DNA of 64,000 nucleotides from an uncultured Tenacibaculum sp. (GTDB lineage: Bacteria; Bacteroidota; Bacteroidia; Flavobacteriales; Flavobacteriaceae): NCBI RefSeq assembly GCF_947502995.1, contig NZ_CANNBW010000014.1:62001-126000 (forward strand), written 5' to 3'. Position numbers and translations under genes: made by a program. Below the pieces are notes generated by a model. It did no database searches. It was not told the origin of the DNA and was given only the letters and a program-made list of their open reading frames with translations. Shown one piece after another: positions 1 to 8,998 of this stretch (position 1 is its first letter; each line of letters begins with the position of its first letter).

Positions 1-120
1 TCAAATACTCATGCTCGTGAAGAGTTTCGTCATAAAAGTTTTATAGCTAAAAATGCTAAAGGCGTAATTTTAGGCTTTGGATTAGATAGTTATAAATTAG
101 CAATACAAAGTTTCTTATAA
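1..120 (+). CDS. 3' end of an unidentified gene
   Basis: An open frame enters from the left edge and stops at TAA 118-120, giving 39 C-terminal residues that begin [14 protein letters not shown] and end with [15 protein letters not shown]. The alternating hydrophobic strand (GVILGFG) followed by a helix looks like the last strand and helix of a Rossmann-like enzyme. I do not recognise the family, and the start lies outside the window. Codon use matches the neighbours, so a real gene end is likely. Confidence 0.6.
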   Translation, partial: SNTHAREEFRHKSFIAKNAKGVILGFGLDSYKLAIQSFL

Positions 121-228
121 CTTTACTTAAATCTAATGTTATTAACTTAAGCTTAAAGTAAATTAAAAATAAGGCTAACAATCATTTAAACTAGTTTTTT
201 TCATTTAGTAAAATCTAAATTTTTAAAA

Positions 229-1380
229 ATGAAAAAAACTTTTTTAGGTTTATCAATCTTAATCTCATGCTTTTATAGCTGTAGTGATGATAATGATACG
301 GTAGTTGATACTAATACTTCAATCAGTTCTATCCGATTTATTGGTGAGCAAATAATTCCAGACGGATTCCAATTCAATGGAAATATAGTTGGTGGACTTT
401 CCAGTATCGATTATGCTAACAACAAATTTTATCTAATAAGTGATGCTCCAAATGCGCCAATACGAGTATATTCAGCAGATTTAAATTATACAGAAACTGA
501 ATTTACTTCAATAAATATTACTTCTGAAATAGAATTATTAGATACTAACAATACATCTTTTATTAATCCAATAGATCCAGAAGCTTTAAGAATAGATACT
601 GATGCTAATAGTATTATTTGGGCTAGCGAAGGAAATATTAATAATGGAGAAAATCCTTTTATTAGAGAAGCTTCTTTAAATGGAAATTTCAAAAGAGATT
701 TTACTATTCCGAGTATTTTTGAAGCCAAATCAATAGATACAGAAGGACCAAGGCATAATGGAGTTTTTGAAAGTATCTCTTTGAGTATAGATAAAAAAGG
801 ATATTGGGTTGGAATGGAATTACCTTTAAAAGAAGATGGAGTTGAGCCAATTTTTGCTATGGATACAGATTCTCCTGTTAGAATAGCCTACATTAATAAA
901 AGTACAGGCAAATTTGAAAAGCAATTTGCTTATGAATTAGACAAAGTTGCTAGAGAAGTTGTAGGCACAGGTTTTAACTTTACTGTTAATGGATTAGTTG
1001 AACTTTTAGAATACGATACAAACAAGTTTTTAGCATTAGAGAGATCCTTTACTACGGGAGCAGATGATGGTGGTAATAATGTGAAAATCTATAAAGTAGA
1101 TGCTTCTAATGCAACAGATATTTCTACTATTTCTAGTTTAAAAGGGGCAAATTATGTTAAAGCTACTAAAACATTATTATTTGATTTTGAGTTAATCAGA
1201 GATCAATTGTCGAGTATACCAGCAGGGAATGGAGCTAAGGTTGTTGATAATATTGAGGGAATTACTTTTGGTCCACGTTTAGCTAATGGAAATTTATCTA
1301 TAGTACTTGTAGCAGATAATAACTTCAGTGCTTTCGGCCAACAACTAAATCAGTTTGTTGTTTTTGAAGTTTTACCTTAA
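229..1380 (+). CDS. phytase-like domain lipoprotein
   Basis: The 383-residue protein starts with a lipoprotein signal (MKKTFLGLSILISCFYSC), so it is probably anchored to the outer membrane. The rest resembles the 'esterase-like activity of phytase' family (Pfam 13449): a beta-propeller-like protein with blocks such as DPEALRID near residue 115, IWASEGN near 130 and NGVFESISLS near 180. The substrate cannot be read from sequence. It is monocistronic and ends at a hairpin shared with the convergent neighbour. I am confident of the family and unsure of any enzyme activity. Confidence 0.75.
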   Translation: MKKTFLGLSILISCFYSCSDDNDTVVDTNTSISSIRFIGEQIIPDGFQFNGNIVGGLSSIDYANNKFYLISDAPNAPIRVYSADLNYTETEFTSINITSEIELLDTNNTSFINPIDPEALRIDTDANSIIWASEGNINNGENPFIREASLNGNFKRDFTIPSIFEAKSIDTEGPRHNGVFESISLSIDKKGYWVGMELPLKEDGVEPIFAMDTDSPVRIAYINKSTGKFEKQFAYELDKVAREVVGTGFNFTVNGLVELLEYDTNKFLALERSFTTGADDGGNNVKIYKVDASNATDISTISSLKGANYVKATKTLLFDFELIRDQLSSIPAGNGAKVVDNIEGITFGPRLANGNLSIVLVADNNFSAFGQQLNQFVVFEVLP

Positions 1381-1401
1381 TCTTGAGTTTAAAAAATATT
1401 T

Positions 1402-1439
1402 AATAAGGCTTACTAATTCTAGTTAGGCCTTATTTTTTT
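1402..1439. terminator. bidirectional terminator between convergent genes
   Basis: Arms AATAAGGC (1402-1409) and GCCTTATT (1427-1434) enclose a weaker inner stem, and a T run follows to 1439. The 3' arm lies inside the last codons of the convergent DUF4105 gene. Confidence 0.7.
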
Positions 1440-2601
1440 GAAATTTTATTATAAATATATAACGTACGATTAATAATAAAATTAAAGGATATACTGGGTA
1501 AGTAAACTTTTGAATTCCAAAAAGATGTAATAAAGGCATTAAAGCTAAGAAAACCAATAAAATAGTTAAGTATTTATTTATCCATGATTTAATTTCATCT
1601 TTAGTTACAAAAAAAGCTATGATTAAATTTGGAGCAAATGCCCAAAGAAAATTAAAGTTATTTGGAGCTGTCGAGTGATTGGTGAAGAACCATAAAAAGA
1701 CAATTAGAAGACCTATCAATCCAGTGATGAATAAAATTGAAAAATCTAATATTTTAGATCTTTTTCCTTTTCTAATATCGTTATAGCTTATAAAAAGAAT
1801 GATAAAGAATAATAATGTGAAAATTAAAAAAGGACTAAAACTGTCTGCTTTTGAAGGCTTGGTCTCGAATTTTAAAAGTGTTTTGTTACTTCTAACTAAA
1901 TTCGCCTTTTCTTCATTTTTAATAGTACTTGACTTTTCAAAAATAGCATAAAGATATTCAGGTAAATACATGTACTCTTCAATTGTAGCAATTTGGTCTA
2001 ATCTGCTTCCTAGAGCTATATTTATACCGAAACTTCCCCAAGTATTAGGGTTTATTTTTTCATTCATTAAATCTCTAAGAGATTTTTGTTCTTTTAAAAT
2101 TGAAGTATCAAATGAAAGCTTATCTTTCAAAATATCTTTCAGAATATCTTTTGGTCTGGTAGCACAATTATCAAAAAAAGGATCATAAAAATAACTAGCA
2201 TTTTCTGGTTGCGCATTGATTTCTAAAAATTTGAAATATGCATTTTTTTGCTCTTGCGTTAAGTTTAAAACTTGTTGTTTTACCCAACGTTCATCTTCAT
2301 TAGCAGATTTTAAAGAGTAATGAAAGGGATATCTTTGTAATTTATATTTCATGAATCCTCTAACAAAATTCATGTAAAAATCAGGTCCATTAAAATCGAA
2401 AATTCCATAGTTATACAGTAGATCGATACCTAACATAGGATCTTTAATTCTTACGGCTGTATGTCCAAATTTTTCATATAAATGATCACCCGGTCCAGAA
2501 GTAATAATACTAACTTCAGCATATGCTGAAAGTTGAGCCGTTTGAGAATAACTATAAAAAATAGAAAGTAAAAAACTTAAGGCAAGTAGTTTTTTTATCA
2601 T
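1423..2601 (-). CDS. DUF4105 (Lnb N-terminal domain-like) membrane protein
   Basis: The 392-residue protein has a cleavable signal peptide (ending near SYSQ). A periplasmic domain of the DUF4105 or 'Lnb N-terminal periplasmic' family covers about residues 25-220, recognisable by GPGDHLYEKFGHTAVRI, YNYGIFDF and the DNCATRP block. About five hydrophobic segments follow in the last 140 residues, so it is an inner membrane protein with an exported domain. The biochemical role of the bacteroidetal members is not settled. It lies 3 nt downstream of the PorV/PorQ-family gene and is surely co-transcribed with it. Confidence 0.75.
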   Translation of the reverse strand: MIKKLLALSFLLSIFYSYSQTAQLSAYAEVSIITSGPGDHLYEKFGHTAVRIKDPMLGIDLLYNYGIFDFNGPDFYMNFVRGFMKYKLQRYPFHYSLKSANEDERWVKQQVLNLTQEQKNAYFKFLEINAQPENASYFYDPFFDNCATRPKDILKDILKDKLSFDTSILKEQKSLRDLMNEKINPNTWGSFGINIALGSRLDQIATIEEYMYLPEYLYAIFEKSSTIKNEEKANLVRSNKTLLKFETKPSKADSFSPFLIFTLLFFIILFISYNDIRKGKRSKILDFSILFITGLIGLLIVFLWFFTNHSTAPNNFNFLWAFAPNLIIAFFVTKDEIKSWINKYLTILLVFLALMPLLHLFGIQKFTYPVYPLILLLIVRYIFIIKFQKNKA

Positions 2602-2604
2602 GAT

Positions 2605-3669
2605 TTATCGGTAAAAACTATAGTCGAATTTAATAGAAAAAATATTAGAAAACAATGCATTTCCTACACTTCCAATATTAGTTAAAGCATAATCGATTTG
2701 AATTCCTTTATATTTAAAACCTAATCCGAAATTTGGTTGTACAGCAAGAGATTCTTCACCATTAAATTCTGTAGTATTCTGAAAATTACCAGCACCAACT
2801 CGTAAATATACCAACTGATCATAATCTAATTGAAAACCAAAAGCAGGATCAATACTTAAAAAAGAGGTTGAAATAATATCGTTAGTTTCGGCAAATCTCA
2901 TATTTAAATCAACTTCTGCAAGTAAATTAAAATAACGACCAATTTTAAAATCTCGTGCTACACCAACTTGAAGTTTAGGTTTAGTAATCTCAGTAGTTTC
3001 TGGTAATTCTTGATTTTGTCCTGGAACTGCGTTTCTAATTTTTTCAAATTCATCTTCATCTATAGACCAAGTATTAAATGTTGTTGTAATATCGCGAGCC
3101 ATAGCCCCAAATTTCCAACCGTTTCTTTCAAATTGAATTCCTAAATCGAAACCGAATCCCCAAGAAGTAGCAAAATCACCAATAATTCTTCTAACAATTT
3201 TAGCATTTCCACCAATAGAAAAGCCATCTAATAACATTTTTCTACCGTAACTGATATTGAAAGCATAATCAGCAGCAGAGAAGAGGCTTACTCTATTAAA
3301 ATCGATATTTCCATCACTATCAATTAATTCAGTAGTATTTAAAATATCATCAACACCAAATCGAATTAAAGATAAACCTACAGCACTTTGTTTATCTATA
3401 GGCATAGCGAAACCAGCATAATTGTATGTTGCAATTCCTGCGAAATAAGAAGCATGCATTAAAGTTCCTTGGTAATCTTCAATATTTACTAAACCAGCAG
3501 GATTCCAATAGGTCGAATTTACATCATTTGTAGTAGCAACAACGGCTTTACTCATTCCTAAGGCAGCAGCATCTACACCAATATTTAAAAATTCGTTAGA
3601 GAAATTTCTAAATTGTGCTTGAGTCAATGTAGAAATTAAAAGAAAAATATAAACTAATTTTGTTTTCAA
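2605..3669 (-). CDS. PorV/PorQ family outer membrane protein
   Basis: The 354-residue protein has a signal peptide ending near TQAQ. It then carries the family's opening block: FLNIGVDAAALGMSKAVVA followed by YWNPAGL. PorV/PorQ members are FadL-like 14-strand barrels; in the type IX secretion system, PorV shuttles cargo to the attachment complex. This copy is probably a PorV paralogue rather than the main subunit, because its partner is a DUF4105 protein and no other T9SS gene adjoins. The C-terminus ends in aromatic SFYR, as expected for a barrel. Confidence 0.75.
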   Translation of the reverse strand: MKTKLVYIFLLISTLTQAQFRNFSNEFLNIGVDAAALGMSKAVVATTNDVNSTYWNPAGLVNIEDYQGTLMHASYFAGIATYNYAGFAMPIDKQSAVGLSLIRFGVDDILNTTELIDSDGNIDFNRVSLFSAADYAFNISYGRKMLLDGFSIGGNAKIVRRIIGDFATSWGFGFDLGIQFERNGWKFGAMARDITTTFNTWSIDEDEFEKIRNAVPGQNQELPETTEITKPKLQVGVARDFKIGRYFNLLAEVDLNMRFAETNDIISTSFLSIDPAFGFQLDYDQLVYLRVGAGNFQNTTEFNGEESLAVQPNFGLGFKYKGIQIDYALTNIGSVGNALFSNIFSIKFDYSFYR

Positions 3670-3741
3670 TCGATCAATTTAATAAGAACAAATATCCAAA
3701 TTCCTTAGTAAATAACAGTAGTTTTTTAGAGTTATTGTTTG

Positions 3742-4719
3742 TTAAGAATAGATATTTAACTCATTTTGAATAAAATTAACAAATTGTTTTTCTATCCAAT
3801 ACGACTGATCATTAAAAGATGAAACAAATCCTACATGACCACCATACTTAGGTGTTATTAAAAAGAAATTTGAAGAATTTTCTGCCAATTCATAAGGATA
3901 ACATTCTATGGATAGAAAAGAATCGTCTTTGGCATTAATTAATAAAGTTTTATGCTTAATATGTTTTAAATAAGGCTTGCTACTTGCTTTTTTCCAATAA
4001 TCCTCTGGGCTATCAAAACCAAAAACCGGAGCTGTATAAATTTCCTCAAAATCTCTGAAAGACGAAGCTTTTGCAATTAATTTTTTATCTGGGTTAAACT
4101 CATCAAATTTTTGAGCTTTTAAATTAACTTTAGCTTTTAAAGTTCTTAAAAACTCTTGCATATATAGTTTGTTTTTTAGTTTACCTAATTCAGCTTGAGA
4201 ACTCGTTAAATCGATAGGAACAGAAACAGCAATACCTCCTTTTACTACTGATGGAATTTGATTTTCATATTCACCTAAGTATTTTAAAGTTAAGTTTCCT
4301 CCAAGACTAAATCCACTTAAAATAATGTTTTGATAATCATAATGTTCTTCTAAATATTTTAAAATAAAATGTACATCATCTGTTTTACCAGCATGATATG
4401 TTTTTAAAATATTATTGTCTTCACCACTACAACTTCTCAAATTTATGCATACAACGTCGTAACCCATGCTATGTAAGTAATTTGCAGTAGACATCATATA
4501 ACTTGATTGAGAGCTACCTTCTAATCCATGAATTAAAACTATTAAAGAAAAAGAATTATTAGGTAAAAAATCTAAATCAATAAAGTCATTATCCCATGTA
4601 TTTACTCTAACTCTTTTATAGTTAGGTTTTTCTTTTGTGATAAAAAACTTGTAAATCGTATTTACATGAGGGTTTCTAAAAGGGAAACTTGTAGTTAGTT
4701 GATTTTTAAGTAATGGCAT
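3742..4719 (-). CDS. YheT-family alpha/beta hydrolase
   Basis: The 325-residue protein belongs to the COG0429 (YheT) hydrolases. The oxyanion region is LIHGLEGSSQSSYM near residue 63, the nucleophile elbow is SGFSLGGN near 140, the acid lies in AKDDSFLS near 264, and the histidine lies in YGGHVGF near 294. There is no signal peptide, so it is cytoplasmic. E. coli YheT is a putative esterase with no firm substrate. It is divergent from pssA across a 77-bp gap. Confidence 0.85.
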   Translation of the reverse strand: MPLLKNQLTTSFPFRNPHVNTIYKFFITKEKPNYKRVRVNTWDNDFIDLDFLPNNSFSLIVLIHGLEGSSQSSYMMSTANYLHSMGYDVVCINLRSCSGEDNNILKTYHAGKTDDVHFILKYLEEHYDYQNIILSGFSLGGNLTLKYLGEYENQIPSVVKGGIAVSVPIDLTSSQAELGKLKNKLYMQEFLRTLKAKVNLKAQKFDEFNPDKKLIAKASSFRDFEEIYTAPVFGFDSPEDYWKKASSKPYLKHIKHKTLLINAKDDSFLSIECYPYELAENSSNFFLITPKYGGHVGFVSSFNDQSYWIEKQFVNFIQNELNIYS

Positions 4720-4796
4720 CTTTAAAACAATTTATTTTTTGATTAAACAGTAAAAAAACAATCAATTTCATATTTTCGTAAAAATCATGAAAAAAT

Positions 4797-5558
4797 ATGA
4801 ATATTAAAAAACACATTCCAAATATTATTACACTCGGAAACTTATTTTGTGGTACTATAGCTGCAATTTTAGCTGTCCGAGGTTTTTTTTATGAAACAGC
4901 AATTTTTGTTGGAATTGGAATTGTTCTCGATTTCTTAGACGGTTTTGCGGCCAGATTGTTACAGGTACAAGGTGAATTAGGAAAAGAATTAGATAGTTTG
5001 GCAGATATGGTTACAAGTGGAGTAGTGCCAGGAATAGTAATGTTACAGTTTATGGTTCATAGTTCTTATTATAGAGAATTTGGATTTTCTTCTTGGGATT
5101 CTGCTTTAGATATCGGTTTAGGTTTAGATAATTTAATTTCTATAGAATTATTAGGTTTATTATTAACCCTTTTTGCTGGTTATCGATTAGCTAAATTTAA
5201 TATTGATACAAGACAAACAGATAGTTTTATAGGTTTACCAACTCCTGCAATGAATTTATTTGTAGTTTCATTACCAATGATTGCCGGATATACAAAATCA
5301 GAATTTATTTTAAATATTATTCACAATCAATTTTTTTTAATTGCAGTAACTATAATTTTAAGTCTTTTAATGGTTTCTGAACTTCCGTTATTTTCACTTA
5401 AATTTAAGTCTACTAGCTTAAAAGATAATCTTTTAAAATATATTTTCTTATTAACATCAATTGTTTTGTTAGTTTTATTAAAGTTTATAGCAATTCCTTT
5501 AATAATAATCATTTATATTTTATTGTCTGTCTTTAATAATATTAGTGTTAAGAAATAA
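4797..5558 (+). CDS. pssA: CDP-diacylglycerol-serine O-phosphatidyltransferase
   Basis: This enzyme makes phosphatidylserine from CDP-diacylglycerol and serine, the precursor of phosphatidylethanolamine. The CDP-alcohol phosphotransferase motif D-G-x2-A-R-x8-G-x3-D-x3-D is complete near residues 50-70 (DGFAARLLQVQGELGKELD, then SLAD). The 253-residue length and several hydrophobic helices fit an integral membrane enzyme of the PssA type. A strong terminator follows directly. Confidence 0.92.
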   Translation: MNIKKHIPNIITLGNLFCGTIAAILAVRGFFYETAIFVGIGIVLDFLDGFAARLLQVQGELGKELDSLADMVTSGVVPGIVMLQFMVHSSYYREFGFSSWDSALDIGLGLDNLISIELLGLLLTLFAGYRLAKFNIDTRQTDSFIGLPTPAMNLFVVSLPMIAGYTKSEFILNIIHNQFFLIAVTIILSLLMVSELPLFSLKFKSTSLKDNLLKYIFLLTSIVLLVLLKFIAIPLIIIIYILLSVFNNISVKK

Positions 5559-5560
5559 AT

Positions 5561-5588
5561 AAAAAAACTCCTTAGAAGGAGTTTTTTT
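5561..5588. terminator. bidirectional terminator
   Basis: A near-perfect hairpin, AAAAAAACTCCTT and AAGGAGTTTTTTT, gives T runs on both strands. It lies between convergent pssA and the NAD(P)H oxidoreductase. Confidence 0.85.
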
Positions 5589-5591
5589 GTT

Positions 5592-6104
5592 TTAAAAAGT
5601 TGCTAAATAAGCTTTAGTATTTTCTTCTAAAATAGATTCTGCTGGATTAAACATGGCACCATATAATCTATGTAAACCAGTAAATTCCGCACCACAAAAC
5701 CTAAAAGTTAAAATAACATCGTTTAAAAGTTCTTCTAATGGAATTCCTTTAGGTGATTTATAATTTTCTTCGCCTCCACCAGTAGAAACAGCCAAACCAA
5801 TTTTTTTCCCTTTAATTTTGTCTCCTCCTTCACCAAAAGCCCATCCGTAAGTAAATACTTCATCAATATATTTTTTTAAAGCATATGGAGTACTAAACCA
5901 GTGTAAAGGAAATTGGAAAATTATTTCATCATATTTTTCTATTAAAGCTTGTTCTTCATTAATATTAAAATTTAAAGAAGGATAATTTTCATAAATAGAG
6001 TGAACTGTATATGTTTCTGGAGTTTTATTAAGTTCATTAATCCATTTTTTATTTACTACAGAAGTTTCAATATTAGGATGTGTAACAATGACTAATTTTT
6101 TCAT
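5592..6104 (-). CDS. flavodoxin-fold NAD(P)H oxidoreductase
   Basis: The 170-residue protein is of the NAD(P)H-dependent oxidoreductase/quinone reductase (KefF/MdaB-like) family. It starts with a flavodoxin-like strand (KKLVIVTHPN), then shows the FMN-site segment FQFPLHWFSTPYALKKYIDEV near residue 80 and a glycine loop, STGGGEE, near 118. Such enzymes reduce quinones or electrophiles and are often controlled by HxlR-type regulators. Here an HxlR gene is divergent, with palindromic half sites between them. Confidence 0.85.
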   Translation of the reverse strand: MKKLVIVTHPNIETSVVNKKWINELNKTPETYTVHSIYENYPSLNFNINEEQALIEKYDEIIFQFPLHWFSTPYALKKYIDEVFTYGWAFGEGGDKIKGKKIGLAVSTGGGEENYKSPKGIPLEELLNDVILTFRFCGAEFTGLHRLYGAMFNPAESILEENTKAYLATF

Positions 6105-6157
6105 TTTGTTAATTATTAATGTATTATGATTTAAAATTAGTATTTTTGATATATAAA

Positions 6158-6200
6158 GTATAGTAAGTAGTTGTTAAATACTACTATACAAAAGTATAGT
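6158..6200. promoter_or_regulatory. probable HxlR operator (GTATAGTA inverted repeat)
   Basis: GTATAGTA (6158-6165) and TACTATAC (6182-6189) form a perfect 8-bp inverted repeat with a 16-bp spacer. A third half site, GTATAGT, occurs at 6194-6200. The cluster sits in the 108-bp gap between the oxidoreductase and the HxlR regulator, so it probably binds that regulator. Confidence 0.6.
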
Positions 6201-6212
6201 TAAATATTTGTA

Positions 6213-6572
6213 ATGGAAGTTGTAAGAACCTACCCAAAAGTTAAGAAATGCCAAGTAAGTTATGTTTTGGCTGTAAATGATACTTTAAATGTATTAAGTG
6301 GAAAGTGGAAATTGCCAATAATAGCATCTTTATTTTATGGTAATAAAAGATTTAAAGATATTCAGTCGAATATTGATAATATAACACCAAGAATGTTATC
6401 TAAAGAATTAAAAGATCTGGAAATGAATGGAATTGTGTTAAGAATTGTTCACGATACTCGCCCTGTTTTAATAGAGTATGAATTAACAGAATCAGGAAAG
6501 ACTATAACTAAAGTTTTAGATAGTATGGTAGAGTGGGGTTTAAAACACAGAGAACTAACTATTGGTTCGTGA
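6213..6572 (+). CDS. HxlR-family transcriptional regulator
   Basis: The 119-residue winged-helix protein shows the HxlR signature: SGKWKLPIIASLF near residue 29, RFKDIQSNIDNITPRMLSKELKDLE near 47, and a C-terminal ELTESGKTI. The N-terminus has one cysteine (KCQVSYV, near residue 13) that could act as a thiol sensor, as in related YodB/HypR regulators; that is inference. It probably controls the divergent reductase. Its last 18 bp overlap the tail of the convergent membrane-protein gene. Confidence 0.88.
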   Translation: MEVVRTYPKVKKCQVSYVLAVNDTLNVLSGKWKLPIIASLFYGNKRFKDIQSNIDNITPRMLSKELKDLEMNGIVLRIVHDTRPVLIEYELTESGKTITKVLDSMVEWGLKHRELTIGS

Positions 6573-7046
6573 TTTAAATTTATAAACTAAAGAAACCATA
6601 ATGTTAATAAATGGAATTACTACTAATAGTATTATAAAGAGTAAAAAAGATAGGATTAAAGTAGCATTATAATCTTTATAATTTCCACTCCAAAGATCTT
6701 CTTTAGTTAGATTATAGTTATGATCTTGATATAACACATAAGATGTAAATATCAATAGAATTATACTTGAAATTGTTTTTAAGATTAAACCTTTTTTGAA
6801 TAGTTTTCCTTTGAATAAATCAATCAGATAATAGATTAAAAAGTTAAATATATATAGTATGAAAAATAAGAAAAAGATATTTTTATAGGTAATTACAAAA
6901 TAAGTATCATGAACATTAATACTCATTACTAAATCTCTTAGATTTTCACCATAGCCTAAATTAAAATAATCACTAAAAATTAATGAAATTATTAAAGATA
7001 TAATTCCAAGAAGAATAAAAATAGAATATGGTTTAGAACGAAACAT
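6555..7046 (-). CDS. small membrane protein with an HDTYFV motif
   Basis: The 163-residue protein has about four hydrophobic helices (near residues 8-25, 53-75, 87-104 and 128-153). The block VHDTYFVI (residues 45-52) resembles the HDTYYVVAHFH loop and helix X of haem-copper oxidase subunit I, but the HFH haem ligands are replaced by TYKN. There is no other oxidase feature, so it is not an oxidase subunit as such. The start codon abuts the lptB stop, suggesting co-transcription. The function is unknown. Confidence 0.65.
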   Translation of the reverse strand: MFRSKPYSIFILLGIISLIISLIFSDYFNLGYGENLRDLVMSINVHDTYFVITYKNIFFLFFILYIFNFLIYYLIDLFKGKLFKKGLILKTISSIILLIFTSYVLYQDHNYNLTKEDLWSGNYKDYNATLILSFLLFIILLVVIPFINIMVSLVYKFKSRTNS

Positions 7047-7781
7047 TTAGAATTTCTTCTTCTTCAATTCAAAGTCTTTACCTAAATAAACTTTTCTCAC
7101 CATTTCATCAGCAGCCAATTCTTCAGGAATTCCTTCTTTTAAAATACCACCTTGATACATTAAATAAGAACGATCTGTAATTGCTAAAGTAGCTTGTACA
7201 TCATGATCTGTAATTAAAATACCGATGTTTTTGTTTTTAAGTTTAGCAACAATTCCTTGGATATCTTCTACAGCAATAGGGTCTACACCAGCAAAAGGTT
7301 CATCTAATAAAATAAATTTCGGATCAGAAGCTAAACAACGAGCAATTTCTGTACGTCTTCTTTCTCCACCAGACAATAAATCACCTCTATTTTTACGAAC
7401 GTGTCCTAAACTGAATTCCTCAATTAATTCTTCTAATCTTTTTTTACGCTCTTCTTTAGTACGGTTTGTAAATTCTAAAACGGATAGGATATTGTCTTCA
7501 ACAGATAACTTTCTAAAAACAGAAGCTTCCTGAGCTAAATATCCTATCCCTTTTTGAGCACGTTTATACATTGCATCATCAGTAATTCTTTCATCATCAA
7601 GGTAAATATTCCCACCATTAGGTTTAATCATACCAACGATCATGTAAAAGGAAGTAGTTTTTCCAGCACCATTCGGACCAAGTAAACCTATAATTTCTCC
7701 TTGTTGTACTTCTAAAGAAATTCCTTTTACAACTTTACGACTACCGTAGATTTTCTGTATGTTATCTGCTCTTAAAATCAT
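7047..7781 (-). CDS. lptB: LPS export ABC transporter ATP-binding protein
   Basis: LptB is the ATPase that drives lipopolysaccharide extraction from the inner membrane with LptFG. Walker A is GPNGAGKTT, the signature is [15 protein letters not shown], and Walker B is [13 protein letters not shown] followed by the H-loop ITDHDVQ. I place the start at 7781 ([13 protein letters not shown], 244 residues), because the five residues upstream (MYFYY) are not part of the conserved N-terminus. It follows the AhpD-like gene after 64 bp and leads directly into the small membrane-protein gene. Confidence 0.93.
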   Translation of the reverse strand: MILRADNIQKIYGSRKVVKGISLEVQQGEIIGLLGPNGAGKTTSFYMIVGMIKPNGGNIYLDDERITDDAMYKRAQKGIGYLAQEASVFRKLSVEDNILSVLEFTNRTKEERKKRLEELIEEFSLGHVRKNRGDLLSGGERRRTEIARCLASDPKFILLDEPFAGVDPIAVEDIQGIVAKLKNKNIGILITDHDVQATLAITDRSYLMYQGGILKEGIPEELAADEMVRKVYLGKDFELKKKKF

Positions 7782-7845
7782 ATAATAAAAGTACAATGTT
7801 ACTATTTAATAAAAGTACATTGTATTAATTGATTGTTAAATTGAA

Positions 7846-8199
7846 TTAATTTGGAGTTTCCTCTTCAAGAGCTTCCCAAAATTCGACAGCTCTTCTTAAA
7901 TGAGGAATTACAATTGTTCCACCAACTAAAGTAGCAATAGACATAGTTTCCATCATTTCTTCTTTAGTAACTCCGCTTTTGTATGCAGTATCTAAGTGAT
8001 ATGCAATACAATCATCACAACGTAATACTGCAGAAGCTACTAATCCTAATAACTCTTTAGTTTTTACTGATAAATGACCTTTAGCATAAGCATTAGTATC
8101 TAAATTAAAAATTCTTTTGATTACTTTATTATCACCTGATAGTATCTTTTCGTTCATTTTTGAGCGATACTCATTGAACTCTTGGACTTTTTTCGACAT
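7846..8199 (-). CDS. carboxymuconolactone decarboxylase/AhpD-like protein
   Basis: The 117-residue all-helical protein carries the AhpD-type redox motif C-D-D-C followed by IAYHLD (near residues 59-68), and a C-terminal GGTIVIPHLRRAVEF. Members act as alkylhydroperoxidase-like thiol reductases or decarboxylases; the CxxC favours the redox role. The gene overlaps the 3' end of tatC by 29 bp, so the two are translationally coupled. Confidence 0.88.
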   Translation of the reverse strand: MSKKVQEFNEYRSKMNEKILSGDNKVIKRIFNLDTNAYAKGHLSVKTKELLGLVASAVLRCDDCIAYHLDTAYKSGVTKEEMMETMSIATLVGGTIVIPHLRRAVEFWEALEEETPN

Positions 8200-8998
8200 T
8201 TTTTTGTTGTTTTTTAATTACATATTTTGAAATGTAAATTCCGACTTGATATAAAAACATGATTGGAACAGCTACAATAATCTGACTCGCAACATCTGGA
8301 GGTGTTATTATGGCTGATAATATTAGCACAACAACTAATGCATGTTTTCTATATTTTCTTAAAAATTCTGGAGTTACTAAACCTATTTTTGTTAGGAAGT
8401 AAATGATAATTGGAAGTTCAAAAAATATTGCAACTCCAATTAATGTATTCGTAATTAAACTGATGTATGCACCAAGTTTAAAGCTCTTAACAATAGCATC
8501 TCCAATAGAGAAATTGTAAAAGAAATATACAGACATCGGTAAGATTACATAATAACTAAAAAGAATTCCTGAAAAGAATAGGGAAGAAGCAGAAAAGATA
8601 AATCCTTTCGATCTTTTACGTTCACTTTCTAATAAACCAGGAGCAATAAATCTCCATATTTCCCATAAAACATAAGGAAAAGCGAGTATGACTCCTAAAA
8701 TTAATGAAGACCAAATTGCTGTCATTAATTCTTCTGTAGGGTTTAAAACTTGTAATTCTTTAGAAAATTCAATGTTACAAAAACTACTATCAATTCCAAT
8801 TAAAGAAAATGCTTTACAGAAAAAACGATAGGTAACAAAATCGGGTTTTAAATGCGCTAATAAAACCTCATCAAAAATTACTTTTATGAAACTAAAAGCT
8901 AAAATTGCTACAGAAAATATAGCAACAATACTTCTTATAATATGCCATCTTAATTCTTCAAGATGGTCTAAGAAAGACATTTCTTTTTCTTGTGCCAT
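8171..8998 (-). CDS. tatC: twin-arginine translocase subunit TatC
   Basis: TatC recognises twin-arginine signal peptides and builds the Tat pore with TatA. The protein (275 residues) begins with the conserved FLDHLEELRWHIIRS block, contains FPYVLWEIWRFIAPGLLESER near residue 105, and has six hydrophobic helices, ending with SAIITPPDVASQ near 230. The start overlaps the kdsD stop by 1 nt. No tatA or tatB is in the window. Confidence 0.95.
   Translation of the reverse strand: MAQEKEMSFLDHLEELRWHIIRSIVAIFSVAILAFSFIKVIFDEVLLAHLKPDFVTYRFFCKAFSLIGIDSSFCNIEFSKELQVLNPTEELMTAIWSSLILGVILAFPYVLWEIWRFIAPGLLESERKRSKGFIFSASSLFFSGILFSYYVILPMSVYFFYNFSIGDAIVKSFKLGAYISLITNTLIGVAIFFELPIIIYFLTKIGLVTPEFLRKYRKHALVVVLILSAIITPPDVASQIIVAVPIMFLYQVGIYISKYVIKKQQKNVEKSPRVQ

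Noticed and set aside
6555-7046. Cytochrome c oxidase subunit
   Set aside because: Only the HDTYFV block matches; haem and copper ligands and the length are missing, so I kept it as a finding but not a functional call.
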